Source: Plantibacter flavus
GTDB lineage: Bacteria; Actinomycetota; Actinomycetes; Actinomycetales; Microbacteriaceae
Assembly (NCBI RefSeq): GCF_900177615.1
Contig: NZ_FXAP01000005.1
Location: forward strand, 62,001 to 126,000
Reading direction: 5' to 3'
DNA: 64,000 nucleotides
Shown: one piece after another, positions 17,751 to 25,395 of the stretch
Position numbering within the stretch: position 1 is the stretch's first letter
Layout: each line of letters opens with the position of its first letter
The notes under the pieces: model-generated
Told to the model about the DNA's origin: nothing
What the model saw: only the letters and a program-made list of their open reading frames with translations
Databases searched by the model: none
Position numbers and translations under genes: made by a program

Positions 17751-18833
17751 TCAGGTGATGGGCGGGGTGCCAGGAGCGTCCGGAGACGCCGCGCGGCGGC
17801 GATCGCGTCCCCAGGACACGAGCAGGAGGAGCATCGCGACGGCCGCTCCGAGGAGGGTGTCGAGCACGCGCTCCCCCACGATCGCGAGCACCGGCTGCGT
17901 CGACGAGGACGTGCTGATGATGAGTACGAGCGGCGTGATGAAGACGAGCGCCAACGCGTAGTGCCGGATGACGACGAGCTCGATCGTGAACTGCAGGGCG
18001 GCCAGCACGAGCGCGAGGATGTAGCCGTGCGGCTGGAGCGAGGCCACGGCGAGGAAGATCCCGGCGCCGACGACCGTCCCGAGCACGCGGTGCACGCCGC
18101 GTGTCGCGCTCAGGGTGCGCGAGTGCCCGACGCTGAGGATCGCGACGGCGGACCCGGCGATCCAGTACCCGTGACCGAGGCCGAGGACCGCTCCGAGGAC
18201 CGCACTGATCGCGAGCGCGACCGTGAGGCGTGTCGCGATCCGGCGGTCGGTCGCGCTCAGCCGGTACTCGGGGAACAACACGCGCATCGGCGTCGGCTTC
18301 CCCGCGCCGCGGCGGACGGCCGGCACGAGCAACGGCGCGACGACCACCAGCGAGGCGAAGGCGGAACCGGCCGCGACGAGCAGGATGACCAGTCCGCCGT
18401 CGAGCCCAGCGCCGCCGATCGGGACGGGCGCGGTCAGATGGCCGGCGATGCCGAACACGAGGATGAAGAACAGCGCGCCCGGAGGGCCGAGGACGATGCC
18501 CTGCACCAGCCAGATCACCACCGACCCGACGACGATGAGGCCGATCGCGGTCAGCGGCCGAGAACCCGACATCGCGACACCCAGCGCCGCGGCCGTGACG
18601 AGTCCTGCTCCGATGAGCGGCAGCACCCGCAGACGGTCCCGGCGGCTGAGCGGCGCGCAGTAGAGCGCGGTGAACGCCCCGAGGCCGGTGAGCAGGCCGA
18701 GCGGCGTGAGTCCGAAGAACGTCGCGACCGCGACCGGCACGGCCATCGCGATGGCCGCAGTCAGCGCGGCGGGCCACCGCTTCGGCGACGGCGCGAAGCT
18801 GATCAGCGAGGTCTTCAGACCGCGTTCAGCCAT
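17751..18833 (-). CDS. FUSC/aromatic acid exporter-like membrane protein
   Basis: A 360-residue integral membrane protein of the FUSC (fusaric acid resistance) type, built of two halves. Each half has about five hydrophobic segments (starting WPAALTAAIAMAVPVAVATFF, and again from RIATRLTVALAIS), with a central HGYWIAGSAVAILS, the conserved core of the second half. Family members are inner-membrane exporters or transporter parts; the substrate is unknown. ATG 18833 has GGAGG five bases upstream; a TTG farther upstream lies directly on a TAGCGT hexamer and is unlikely. It is divergent from an acyltransferase and upstream of pnp. Confidence 0.8.
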   Translation of the reverse strand: MAERGLKTSLISFAPSPKRWPAALTAAIAMAVPVAVATFFGLTPLGLLTGLGAFTALYCAPLSRRDRLRVLPLIGAGLVTAAALGVAMSGSRPLTAIGLIVVGSVVIWLVQGIVLGPPGALFFILVFGIAGHLTAPVPIGGAGLDGGLVILLVAAGSAFASLVVVAPLLVPAVRRGAGKPTPMRVLFPEYRLSATDRRIATRLTVALAISAVLGAVLGLGHGYWIAGSAVAILSVGHSRTLSATRGVHRVLGTVVGAGIFLAVASLQPHGYILALVLAALQFTIELVVIRHYALALVFITPLVLIISTSSSTQPVLAIVGERVLDTLLGAAVAMLLLLVSWGRDRRRAASPDAPGTPPIT

Positions 18834-18950
18834 CCGGTCCTCCGCTCTCGTGCAACCATCCAACGCTACGCCATCCTGACCGCGGTGCCCGGGCGCCGTC
18901 GTCGCGCCGGCCGCCCCGGGCTACGCTGGTGCGGACCCCAGGAGGTGACG

Positions 18951-20063
18951 TTGACGCATCCCGCGCCGGCAGCCGCTCGCCCGAAGCAGCGCGTCCCGTT
19001 CTGGGACAACGCCCGTTTCGCGTGCATCACGCTCGTGGTCATGGGCCACGCGATCCAACGCCTGACCTCCGAGTCCGACCCCGCGCTCGTCGTGTACCTG
19101 TTCCTCTACGCCTTCCACATGCCGGCGTTCGCGATCATCAGCGGGTACTTCTCGAAGTCGGCCCCTCCCGGACGACGACAGATGCGTCGGGTGATCACGG
19201 ACATCCTCCTGCCCTACCTGATCATGGAGGGGATCTGGTCCCTCGTGCAGTTCCTCGTCGAGGGCAAACGCGCGTTCAATCCGACCCAACCGTCATGGAC
19301 CCTCTGGTTCCTCCTCGCGCTCGGCATCTTCCGCCTCGTTCTGCCCTATCTCGCGCTCCTGCGCTGGCCACTGCTCTGGAGTGTGGTGATCTCGATCGGC
19401 GTCGGCTACCTCGACAACGTCGACAGCACGTTCTCGCTCTCGCGCGCACTCGGGATCCTCCCGTTCTTCGTGCTCGGGTGGCAGATCAACCGGTGGCGTC
19501 TTGTGGACCGCTGGCGTCTCGTCCGTACGAGGGCCTGGTGGATCCGGATCGCCGCCGCCGTCGTCCTCATCGTGTGGGCGGTCGTCCTCGTCGTCGGGAT
19601 CGACCTGTGGCGGCGCATCGACCTGCGCTACTGGTTCTTCTACGACCGGGGGTACACCGCGCTCGGCAACGAGGACGGGACGGGCGGCCTGGTGCGACTC
19701 GCGGCGATCCTGCTGGCCGTCGTCCTCACCGCGGCGTTCTTCGTGCTCGTCCCCCGCGGCCAGTCGTGGATCACCCGGTACGGCCAGTCGACGATGTACG
19801 TCTACCTGCTGCACTCCTTCGTGCTCTACCCCCTGCGTGAGTCCGGCGTCCTCACCGACACGGGCAACCCGGAGCTCGTCCTGATCGGCCTGCTGGTGCT
19901 GTCCGTCCTGATCGTCATCGTGCTCTCCAGCGGACCCGTGCGCCGCATCACGAGACCGCTCATCGAACCCCGGGCTGCGTTCATCTTCAGCCGCAAGCGG
20001 GCCTTCGACCCGGAGCCCCCTCGGAGCGACCCGACCGGATCGCGCCGCGACGTCACGAAGTGA
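18951..20063 (+). CDS. acyltransferase 3 family membrane protein
   Basis: A 370-residue multipass acyltransferase_3 (OafA/WecH/fucose O-acetylase-like) protein. The first helix begins FWDNARFACITLVVMGHAI, in which the family's conserved Arg and His are present, and FAIISGYFSK is the second landmark. About ten hydrophobic segments run to QSTMYVYLLHSFVLYPL. Such enzymes acylate cell-wall sugars or glycopolymers. A TTG start is chosen because GGAGG lies five bases before it; a GTG six bases upstream would overlap that site. The gene converges on the next one with an 11-base overlap of the stop ends. Confidence 0.82.
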   Translation: MTHPAPAAARPKQRVPFWDNARFACITLVVMGHAIQRLTSESDPALVVYLFLYAFHMPAFAIISGYFSKSAPPGRRQMRRVITDILLPYLIMEGIWSLVQFLVEGKRAFNPTQPSWTLWFLLALGIFRLVLPYLALLRWPLLWSVVISIGVGYLDNVDSTFSLSRALGILPFFVLGWQINRWRLVDRWRLVRTRAWWIRIAAAVVLIVWAVVLVVGIDLWRRIDLRYWFFYDRGYTALGNEDGTGGLVRLAAILLAVVLTAAFFVLVPRGQSWITRYGQSTMYVYLLHSFVLYPLRESGVLTDTGNPELVLIGLLVLSVLIVIVLSSGPVRRITRPLIEPRAAFIFSRKRAFDPEPPRSDPTGSRRDVTK

Positions 20064-20973
20064 CGAGGACGACCTTCCCGCGGACGTGCCCGTCGATGAG
20101 GTGGCGGTAGGCGTCGACGACCCGCTCGATGGGCCACACGCTGTCGATGGGGAGGACGATCTCACCCCGCGCGATCGACTCGCCGAGCGCTGCCAGCTCG
20201 TCGAGCGTCGCGTCCTGTCCGCCGACGCCCCGGAACCCGTGCTCGGCGGCGAACGGTCGGTCCGCGATCGTGTTGACCCGCTCCGGCGCGACGCCGAGGT
20301 CGCGCGCCAGCTCGAGGGTGGGCCGGCCGTGGGTGTCGATGACGGCGGTGATCCCGCCAGGGGCCGCCTCGAGGACGCGCTCGCGCAGCCCGTCGCCGTA
20401 CTGGACGGGGATGACGCCGAGACCGCGGAGGAACTCCTGATTGGCCGCGCCGGCGGTGCCGAGCACGACCGCGCCCGTCCGCCTGGCGAGCTGCGCCGCG
20501 AGCACGCCGACCCCGCCGGCCGCAGCACTCACGAGCACCGTGTCCGGCTGCCGGACACCGACGGCGGCGACCGATGCGATGGCCGCGCGTCCCGCGATGT
20601 CGAGGGCGCCGGCCTGCTCGATGGTGAGCCCGTCCGGCACCTGATGGAGGATGCCGGCCGGAGCGATGAGGAAGTCCGCCTGCGCGTGGAACCGGTGTCC
20701 GCCGTACACGTGGTCGCCCGTCGCGAACCCCTGGACACCGCTCCCCACGCCGTCCACCACCCCGGCGAAGTCGTTGCCGTTCCCGCTCGGGACGTCCCGT
20801 CCGAAGGAGGCGAGCGCTTCGGGTGATGCCGCGAGCTTGTGGTCAACGGGGTTGAGGCCTGCGACGAGGACACGGACGCGGACCTCGTCGTGGCCGGGCA
20901 CCGGGATGTCGCCCTCGACGAGGTGGAACACCTCGGGACCACCGAACCGGTCGAACCGCACGAACCTCGCCAT
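20053..20973 (-). CDS. NADP-dependent oxidoreductase (quinone oxidoreductase-like MDR)
   Basis: A 306-residue medium-chain reductase without zinc ligands, thus of the quinone/enoyl reductase type. The catalytic domain starts FDRFGGPEVFHLVEGDIPVP with GLNPVDHKL. The nucleotide-binding Rossmann motif SAAAGGVGVLAAQLARR is in the middle, and DGHVRGKVVLV is at the end, a typical MDR finish. AGGAGG precedes the ATG. The 3' end overlaps the convergent acyltransferase by 11 bases. The substrate is unknown; a role in quinone or carbonyl reduction is the general expectation. Confidence 0.87.
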   Translation of the reverse strand: MARFVRFDRFGGPEVFHLVEGDIPVPGHDEVRVRVLVAGLNPVDHKLAASPEALASFGRDVPSGNGNDFAGVVDGVGSGVQGFATGDHVYGGHRFHAQADFLIAPAGILHQVPDGLTIEQAGALDIAGRAAIASVAAVGVRQPDTVLVSAAAGGVGVLAAQLARRTGAVVLGTAGAANQEFLRGLGVIPVQYGDGLRERVLEAAPGGITAVIDTHGRPTLELARDLGVAPERVNTIADRPFAAEHGFRGVGGQDATLDELAALGESIARGEIVLPIDSVWPIERVVDAYRHLIDGHVRGKVVLVTS

Positions 20974-21090
20974 GATGCCTCCTCAGCCGGCTTCCGCCGA
21001 CCTCCATGCTCACACGCTTCCCGGGCGAGGACCACCCTGGCCGCAGCGGACGTCACGTGCCGTTCACCCGGCCGAGCGAGAATCACGGGC

Positions 21091-21876
21091 ATGGCATGGG
21101 TCGATGAGCTGCAGACGGCGATCACGGCGTGGTTGCTGGAGATCGCCGCGTCGGGCTGGGTGTTCCCGGCGCTGTACCTGCTGACCGTCGCCGACGCCTT
21201 CCTGGTCGTCCTGCCGAGCGAGACCGCGGTGACGGCGCTCGGAGCGATCTCGGCGTCGAGCGGCTCGCCGGACCTCGCCCTCCTCATCGGCGTGGCCTGG
21301 GCGGGCGCCGTGACCGGCGACGTGTCCTGCTACCTCCTCGGGCGACGGATCGGGACCACACGGTTCGCCTGGATGCGGCGCCCGCGGGTCGCGGGCGCGA
21401 TCGGACGTGCGGGTGCCGCGCTCGAGCGCCGCGCCGCTGCAGCCATCCTCACCGCGCGCTACATCCCGTTCGCGCGCATCGCGGTCAACCTCGTCGCCGG
21501 GGCGAGTGGCCTCCGCCCCCGTCGGTACCTGCCGATCACCGTCCTCGCAGGGCTCGCCTGGGCGCTGTGGAACGTGGGCGTCGGAGCCGTCGTCGGCCGG
21601 TTCCTCCCGGATCAGCCGGTACTCGCGACCGCCGTCTCGATCGTCGTCGCCGTCGGCTTGGGCGTGACCGTCGACCGGATCAGCGCAGCTGTGGCCGCAC
21701 GACGGCGACGGACACGGGCCTCACTCGACGAGCTCGCCCCGCGCCTTCTTGCCGACGATGGAGTGCCGACGGCTGTAGGCGAAGTAGATGATGAAGCCGA
21801 GCGCCAGCCAGACGAGGAACCGCACCCAGGTGAGCGTCGTCAGGTTGAGCATGAGCCAGACGCAGAGCACCGCTGA
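21091..21876 (+). CDS. DedA family membrane protein
   Basis: A DedA/SNARE-associated (VTT domain) membrane protein, 261 residues. It has the amphipathic N-terminus, VVLPSETAVTALGAIS, AGAVTGDVSCYLLGRRIG and ARYIPFARIAVNLVAGASGLRPRRYL, the family's core with its Arg and Pro. DedA proteins act in membrane phospholipid and proton-motive-force homeostasis and some in lipid scrambling. The domain ends near residue 210. The remaining ~50 residues are hydrophilic, acidic and encoded antisense to the end of the amino acid permease gene, a 156-base overlap. No SD is seen; GAGAAT lies seven bases before the ATG. Confidence 0.85.
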   Translation: MAWVDELQTAITAWLLEIAASGWVFPALYLLTVADAFLVVLPSETAVTALGAISASSGSPDLALLIGVAWAGAVTGDVSCYLLGRRIGTTRFAWMRRPRVAGAIGRAGAALERRAAAAILTARYIPFARIAVNLVAGASGLRPRRYLPITVLAGLAWALWNVGVGAVVGRFLPDQPVLATAVSIVVAVGLGVTVDRISAAVAARRRRTRASLDELAPRLLADDGVPTAVGEVDDEAERQPDEEPHPGERRQVEHEPDAEHR

Positions 21877-23208
21877 GAGGATCGGGAGGAACGGCGACCA
21901 CGGGACGCGGAACGCGCGCGGCAGGTTCGGGTACTTCTTCCGCAGCACGATCACGGCGATGCTGACGAGCACGAACGCGGAGAGCGTCCCGATGTTGATC
22001 ATCTCCTCGAGGATGCCCACGTCGGTCAGGCCGGCGATCAGCGCGACGAGCGCGCCGACGATGAGCTGCACCCGCACGGGTGTCTTGCGCTTCTCGGAGG
22101 TGACGCTGAGCGAGCGCGGGAGCAGGCCGTCGCGGCTCATGGCGAAGACCACGCGGGCGAGGCCGAGCAGGAGCACCATGATGACGGTCGTGAGGCCCGC
22201 GAGGATGCCGATCGAGATCACCTGCGCCGCCCAGTCCGCGCCCACCGCGATGAACGCCGTCGCGAGCGAGGGGTCCTCAGCCTCGGCAAGCGTCGTGTAC
22301 GGCACCATGCCGGTGAGGACGAGGCTCACGCCGACGTAGAGGACGGTCACGATGGCGAGGCCACCGAAGATGCCGCGTGGCAGGTTGCGCTGCGGATTCT
22401 TGACCTCTTCCGCGCTCGTGGCGACGACGTCGAAGCCGATGAAGGCGAAGAAGACGAGTGAGGCACCGGCGAGCAGACCGAAGACGCCGTACTGCGCGGG
22501 CGCGGCCCCCGTCATGAAGGAGAACAGCGACTGCGACCAGGCGTCGGACGCGCCGCCCTTCGTCGGGACCTCGTCGGGGATGAACGGCGTGTAGTTCGCC
22601 GCCTTGACGAAGAAGGCACCGACGACGATGACGAAGATGACGATCGCGACCTTGATGATCGTGAAGACGCTCGCGACACGCGAGGACAGCTTCGTCCCGA
22701 GGACGAGCAGGGTGGTGAAGATCGCGACGATGACGAACGCGCCCCAGCTGACCTTGAGCCCGAAGACGTCGAGCTCGCTCGGCACGTCCCAGCCCCAGAG
22801 CAGGAACACGTTGCTGAGGTAGATGCCCCAGTACTTCGCGATGACGGCTGCAGCCGTGAGCATCTCGAGGATGAGGTCCCATCCGATGATCCACGCGAGG
22901 AGCTCACCGAGGGTGGCGTAGGTGAAGGTGTAGGCGGAGCCGGCGACCGGCACCGTGGAGGCGAACTCCGCGTAGCACATGATCGCGAGGGCGCAGGTGA
23001 CGGCGGCGAGGATGAACGCGAGCGACACGGACGGGCCCGCGTAGTTGCCCGCGGCCTTGGCTCCGACGGAGAAGATGCCGGCACCGACCGCGACCGCGAC
23101 ACCCATGATCATGAGGTCCCAGGTGCCGAGGGTGCGCTTCAGGCTGCGCCCTTCGACGCTGGAATCCGCGAGGGAGTCCTCGATGCTCTTCGTCCGCCAG
23201 ATGCTCAT
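21721..23208 (-). CDS. APC superfamily amino acid permease (cationic amino acid transporter-like)
   Basis: A 495-residue permease with about 12 transmembrane helices. The first helix contains VAVAVGAGIFSVGAKAAGNY, the APC G-A-G-I-F substrate motif. FFAFIGFDVVATSAEEVKNP in the middle and RVVFAMSRDGLLP later are typical of the CAT/YfnA branch, which carries basic or neutral amino acids with protons. AAGGAG precedes ATG 23208 at ideal spacing, so an in-frame start farther upstream is rejected. It overlaps the convergent DedA gene by 156 bases at its 3' end. Substrate identity is not given by the sequence. Confidence 0.9.
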   Translation of the reverse strand: MSIWRTKSIEDSLADSSVEGRSLKRTLGTWDLMIMGVAVAVGAGIFSVGAKAAGNYAGPSVSLAFILAAVTCALAIMCYAEFASTVPVAGSAYTFTYATLGELLAWIIGWDLILEMLTAAAVIAKYWGIYLSNVFLLWGWDVPSELDVFGLKVSWGAFVIVAIFTTLLVLGTKLSSRVASVFTIIKVAIVIFVIVVGAFFVKAANYTPFIPDEVPTKGGASDAWSQSLFSFMTGAAPAQYGVFGLLAGASLVFFAFIGFDVVATSAEEVKNPQRNLPRGIFGGLAIVTVLYVGVSLVLTGMVPYTTLAEAEDPSLATAFIAVGADWAAQVISIGILAGLTTVIMVLLLGLARVVFAMSRDGLLPRSLSVTSEKRKTPVRVQLIVGALVALIAGLTDVGILEEMINIGTLSAFVLVSIAVIVLRKKYPNLPRAFRVPWSPFLPILSAVLCVWLMLNLTTLTWVRFLVWLALGFIIYFAYSRRHSIVGKKARGELVE

Positions 23209-23339
23209 GGTGCTCCTTGCCGTGGTGCGGTACCTCGTGGCCTCGCTCGAAGCCGACTCTCGACCTTGCCAGATGAGCAGGCTGAGGTCGAGCCGCAGAC
23301 GGGATGTTCTGCAGCTGCCGGGTTCCTGATCGAACACGA

Positions 23340-23371
23340 ACGGGCCGCCATCCCGGAGGATGACGGCCCGT
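23340..23371 (-). terminator. intrinsic terminator of rpsO
   Basis: A 14-base stem with one mismatch (ACGGGCCGCCATCC / GGATGACGGCCCGT) and a CGGA loop, about 85 bases behind rpsO. On the minus strand it is followed by TTCGTGTTC, moderately U-rich. It implies that rpsO is transcribed alone. Confidence 0.65.
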
Positions 23372-23395
23372 CACGAAGAAGCTCGCGGTGTCAGC

Positions 23396-23419
23396 GCCCT
23401 TCGACAGGCTCAGGGACCG
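23396..23419. repeat. intergenic repeat, copy 1 (CTTCGACAGGCTCAGGGAC type)
   Basis: GCCCTTCGACAGGCTCAGGG followed by ACCG, identical over 21 bases to the arms of the large palindrome at 51184-51233. Here only one arm is present, between rpsO and its terminator. Confidence 0.7.
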
Positions 23420-23456
23420 TGGGTCTCGTGAGCTGGCGGAGGGTTCAGAGTGCTGC

Positions 23457-23726
23457 CTAGCGGCGGAGTCCGAGGCGCTCGATCAGCGAGCGGTAGCGCT
23501 CGATGTCGACGGCCTGGAGGTAGCCGAGGAGGCGGCGACGCTGTCCGACCAGGAGCAGCAGGCCACGACGCGAGTGGTGGTCGTGCTTGTGCTCCTTGAG
23601 GTGCTCGGTGAGGTCCTTGATGCGGCGGGTCATGACCGCCACCTGGACCTCGGGGGATCCGGTGTCACCTGGGTGGGTTGCGTACTCTTCGATGATCGCC
23701 TTCTTACGGTCTCCTTCAAGCGCCAT
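23457..23726 (-). CDS. rpsO: 30S ribosomal protein S15
   Basis: Full-length S15 of 89 residues, binding the central domain of 16S rRNA. The diagnostic stretches [35 protein letters not shown] and RRRLLGYLQ are all present. A GAGGGG lies somewhat far (about nine bases) from the ATG. The gene has a candidate extended -10 upstream and a terminator downstream, so it stands alone, unlike the rpsO-pnp operon of most bacteria. Confidence 0.98.
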   Translation of the reverse strand: MALEGDRKKAIIEEYATHPGDTGSPEVQVAVMTRRIKDLTEHLKEHKHDHHSRRGLLLLVGQRRRLLGYLQAVDIERYRSLIERLGLRR

Positions 23727-23816
23727 AGTGGTGATCCCCTCTCTGTTCGTTGCGCGGTGCCCGTCGCCTGATGCGTGGGCTCTCTTGATCCGCGGCCGTT
23801 CGACGGCAACCTTGTG

Positions 23817-23822
23817 ATTCTA
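23817..23822 (-). promoter_or_regulatory. candidate extended -10 of rpsO
   Basis: TGCTAGAAT on the minus strand contains TAGAAT with the TG extension, about 90 bases before the rpsO ATG. No good -35 is seen, which is tolerated with an extended -10. Confidence 0.4.
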
Positions 23823-23828
23823 GCAGGT

Positions 23829-24617
23829 TCAGAGCGTGGGAGGTTCGCGGTGCGTCGACCGCCGCTTCGCGTTCGCCCGTTCCTCAGCCTCGCTGGCTGC
23901 GACCCGGCGTCGGCGACGCAGCACGAGGATGAGGACGAGCGCGACGAGGTCCAGGACCAGGAAGGCGAGGAGCAGCCAGACCCACAGCGGTGGGCCGGCA
24001 CTGGCGCTCGGCGCGGGTTCGGCCGCCGCCTCCGCCGCCTCGGCGGTCGTCGTGGAGTCGTAGACGAGCCGGACCGGGTCGCCGAGCGTGGCCCCGCCGT
24101 CGGCGTTCGTCGACACGAGGGCGAGGGTGATGTCGTACTCCCCCGCGTCCGCGCCGCGCAGCCACTGGGTCATGTTGATCCTGGTGGACCATCCGCCGTC
24201 GCTCCCGATCTCGATCGGCTGACCGTCGAAGCGGAACTCGGTCGCCCCCGTCCCGCCGGTGGACTGCAGGTCGCACGACGCGTCGTCGGCCGTGGAGCTG
24301 CTGAAGCAAGCCTTCGCCGAGTCGTAGAGGTCGATCGAGCGCCAGTAGGACAGCACGACGTCGGCACCCGCGTCGGCGGTGCCGGTGACGTCGAATCCGC
24401 TCACCTGTTCGCCGTCCAGGGTGTAGTCGACGCGGTAGACGGTGTCGCCGTCGGTCGGGCTCTCGATCGTGCCGGTGCCGGCGGCCGACGCGGGAGCGGA
24501 TGCGGCGAGCGGCAGGACGACGGATCCGGCGCCGAGCGACACCGCCACCACGGCGAGCGCCGCGGCACGAGCGGCACGCTGCAACATCGAACCGAGTCGA
24601 CGCGCTCCGGGGATCAC
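23829..24617 (-). CDS. secreted, membrane-anchored protein of unknown function
   Basis: Not recognised beyond its architecture. A signal peptide (Arg-rich start, then LAVVAVSLGAGSVVLPLAAS and ASAPASA) is followed by a ~170-residue extracellular part. That part starts GTGTIESPTDGDTVYRVDY and contains two Cys (CFSSS, SCDLQ) likely to form a disulfide. A Pro/Ala/Ser linker leads to one C-terminal transmembrane helix (WVWLLLAFLVLDLVALVLIL) and a cytoplasmic RRRRR tail. The mature part looks beta-rich, like an Ig-type domain. GTG 24617 is chosen over ATG 24587 because the n-region is then complete. It lies behind the FMN reductase, separated by a hairpin. Confidence 0.7.
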   Translation of the reverse strand: MIPGARRLGSMLQRAARAAALAVVAVSLGAGSVVLPLAASAPASAAGTGTIESPTDGDTVYRVDYTLDGEQVSGFDVTGTADAGADVVLSYWRSIDLYDSAKACFSSSTADDASCDLQSTGGTGATEFRFDGQPIEIGSDGGWSTRINMTQWLRGADAGEYDITLALVSTNADGGATLGDPVRLVYDSTTTAEAAEAAAEPAPSASAGPPLWVWLLLAFLVLDLVALVLILVLRRRRRVAASEAEERANAKRRSTHREPPTL

Positions 24618-24706
24618 CTGGCCACCACTCCCTCCGGCGACGCCGGACGGCGACGCACGCCACCAGTATCCCAAAGACCGGGGCGCCGAGCCTGGGAACG
24701 ACGGAG

Positions 24707-24735
24707 GCGGGGACCGCACCCGGCGATCCCCGCCC
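24707..24735 (-). terminator. candidate terminator of the FMN reductase/LLM operon
   Basis: Eight-base perfect stem GGCGGGGA / TCCCCGCC with a 13-base loop, 31 bases behind the FMN reductase stop. There is no U-tract. Confidence 0.5.
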
Positions 24736-24765
24736 GCATCCGGGCGATCGGACGGAGTCGTCCGA

Positions 24766-25395
24766 TCAGGCCCCGAGACCGCCGAGCAGCTCGGAGAACG
24801 GGCGATCGAGCGCGAACGGGTCGTCCAGGCGCCCGGAACGGTCCGAGGCCGCCACGAGTGCGCTCAGCTCGCCGGCCGCGCGGTCGATCCGCGGCGGCAG
24901 GGCACTGACCTGCGCGTCGCCCGACCCCCAGTCCTCGGAGGCCGCGAACACGGCGGTCGGCACGGTCACCGCCCGCAGGTAGGCGAACAAGGGACGCACG
25001 GCGTATTCGAGCGCGAGCGAATGCCTGGCCGACCCGCCCGTCGCACCGAGGACGACGGGCACCCCGGTCAAGGCGGTCGGCTCCACCACGTCGAAGAACG
25101 ACTTGAACAGGCCGGAGTAGCTGGAGGAGAAGATCGGTGTCACCGCGATCACGCCGTCCGCGGAGGTCATCGCCTCGATCGCCTCGGACAACCGCGGACT
25201 GGGGAACCCGGTCAGCAGGTTGTTCGTGATGTCCTGCGCGAGGTCGCGCAGCTCGATCGACGTCGTCCGGGCCTCGTACCCGTCCTGCTCGAGGCGTGCC
25301 ACGGTGGCGTCGCGGAGACGGTCGGCGAGGAGGCGCGTCGACGACGGCTGGCTGAGACCGGCCGACACGACGGCGAGCGTGCGCTTCGCGGTCAT
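24766..25395 (-). CDS. NAD(P)H-dependent FMN reductase (CE1759 family)
   Basis: A 209-residue flavodoxin-fold NADPH:FMN reductase. LAVVSAGLSQPSSTRLLADRL forms the phosphate-binding loop, VTPIFSSSYSGLFKSFFDV the flavin contact region, and PVVLGATGGSARHSL the third conserved block. It is the likely supplier of reduced flavin for the LLM monooxygenase encoded directly upstream, with which it overlaps by four bases (ATGA). This two-gene unit is recurrent in actinobacteria (the CE1758/CE1759 pair of Corynebacterium efficiens gives the families their names). The physiological substrate is unknown. Confidence 0.88.
   Translation of the reverse strand: MTAKRTLAVVSAGLSQPSSTRLLADRLRDATVARLEQDGYEARTTSIELRDLAQDITNNLLTGFPSPRLSEAIEAMTSADGVIAVTPIFSSSYSGLFKSFFDVVEPTALTGVPVVLGATGGSARHSLALEYAVRPLFAYLRAVTVPTAVFAASEDWGSGDAQVSALPPRIDRAAGELSALVAASDRSGRLDDPFALDRPFSELLGGLGA

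Noticed and set aside
17961-18950. A long N-terminal extension of the acyltransferase frame
   Set aside because: This part lies antisense to the FUSC-type gene, is charged and low-complexity, and GGAGG plus TTG at 18951 gives the proper start of the first membrane helix.
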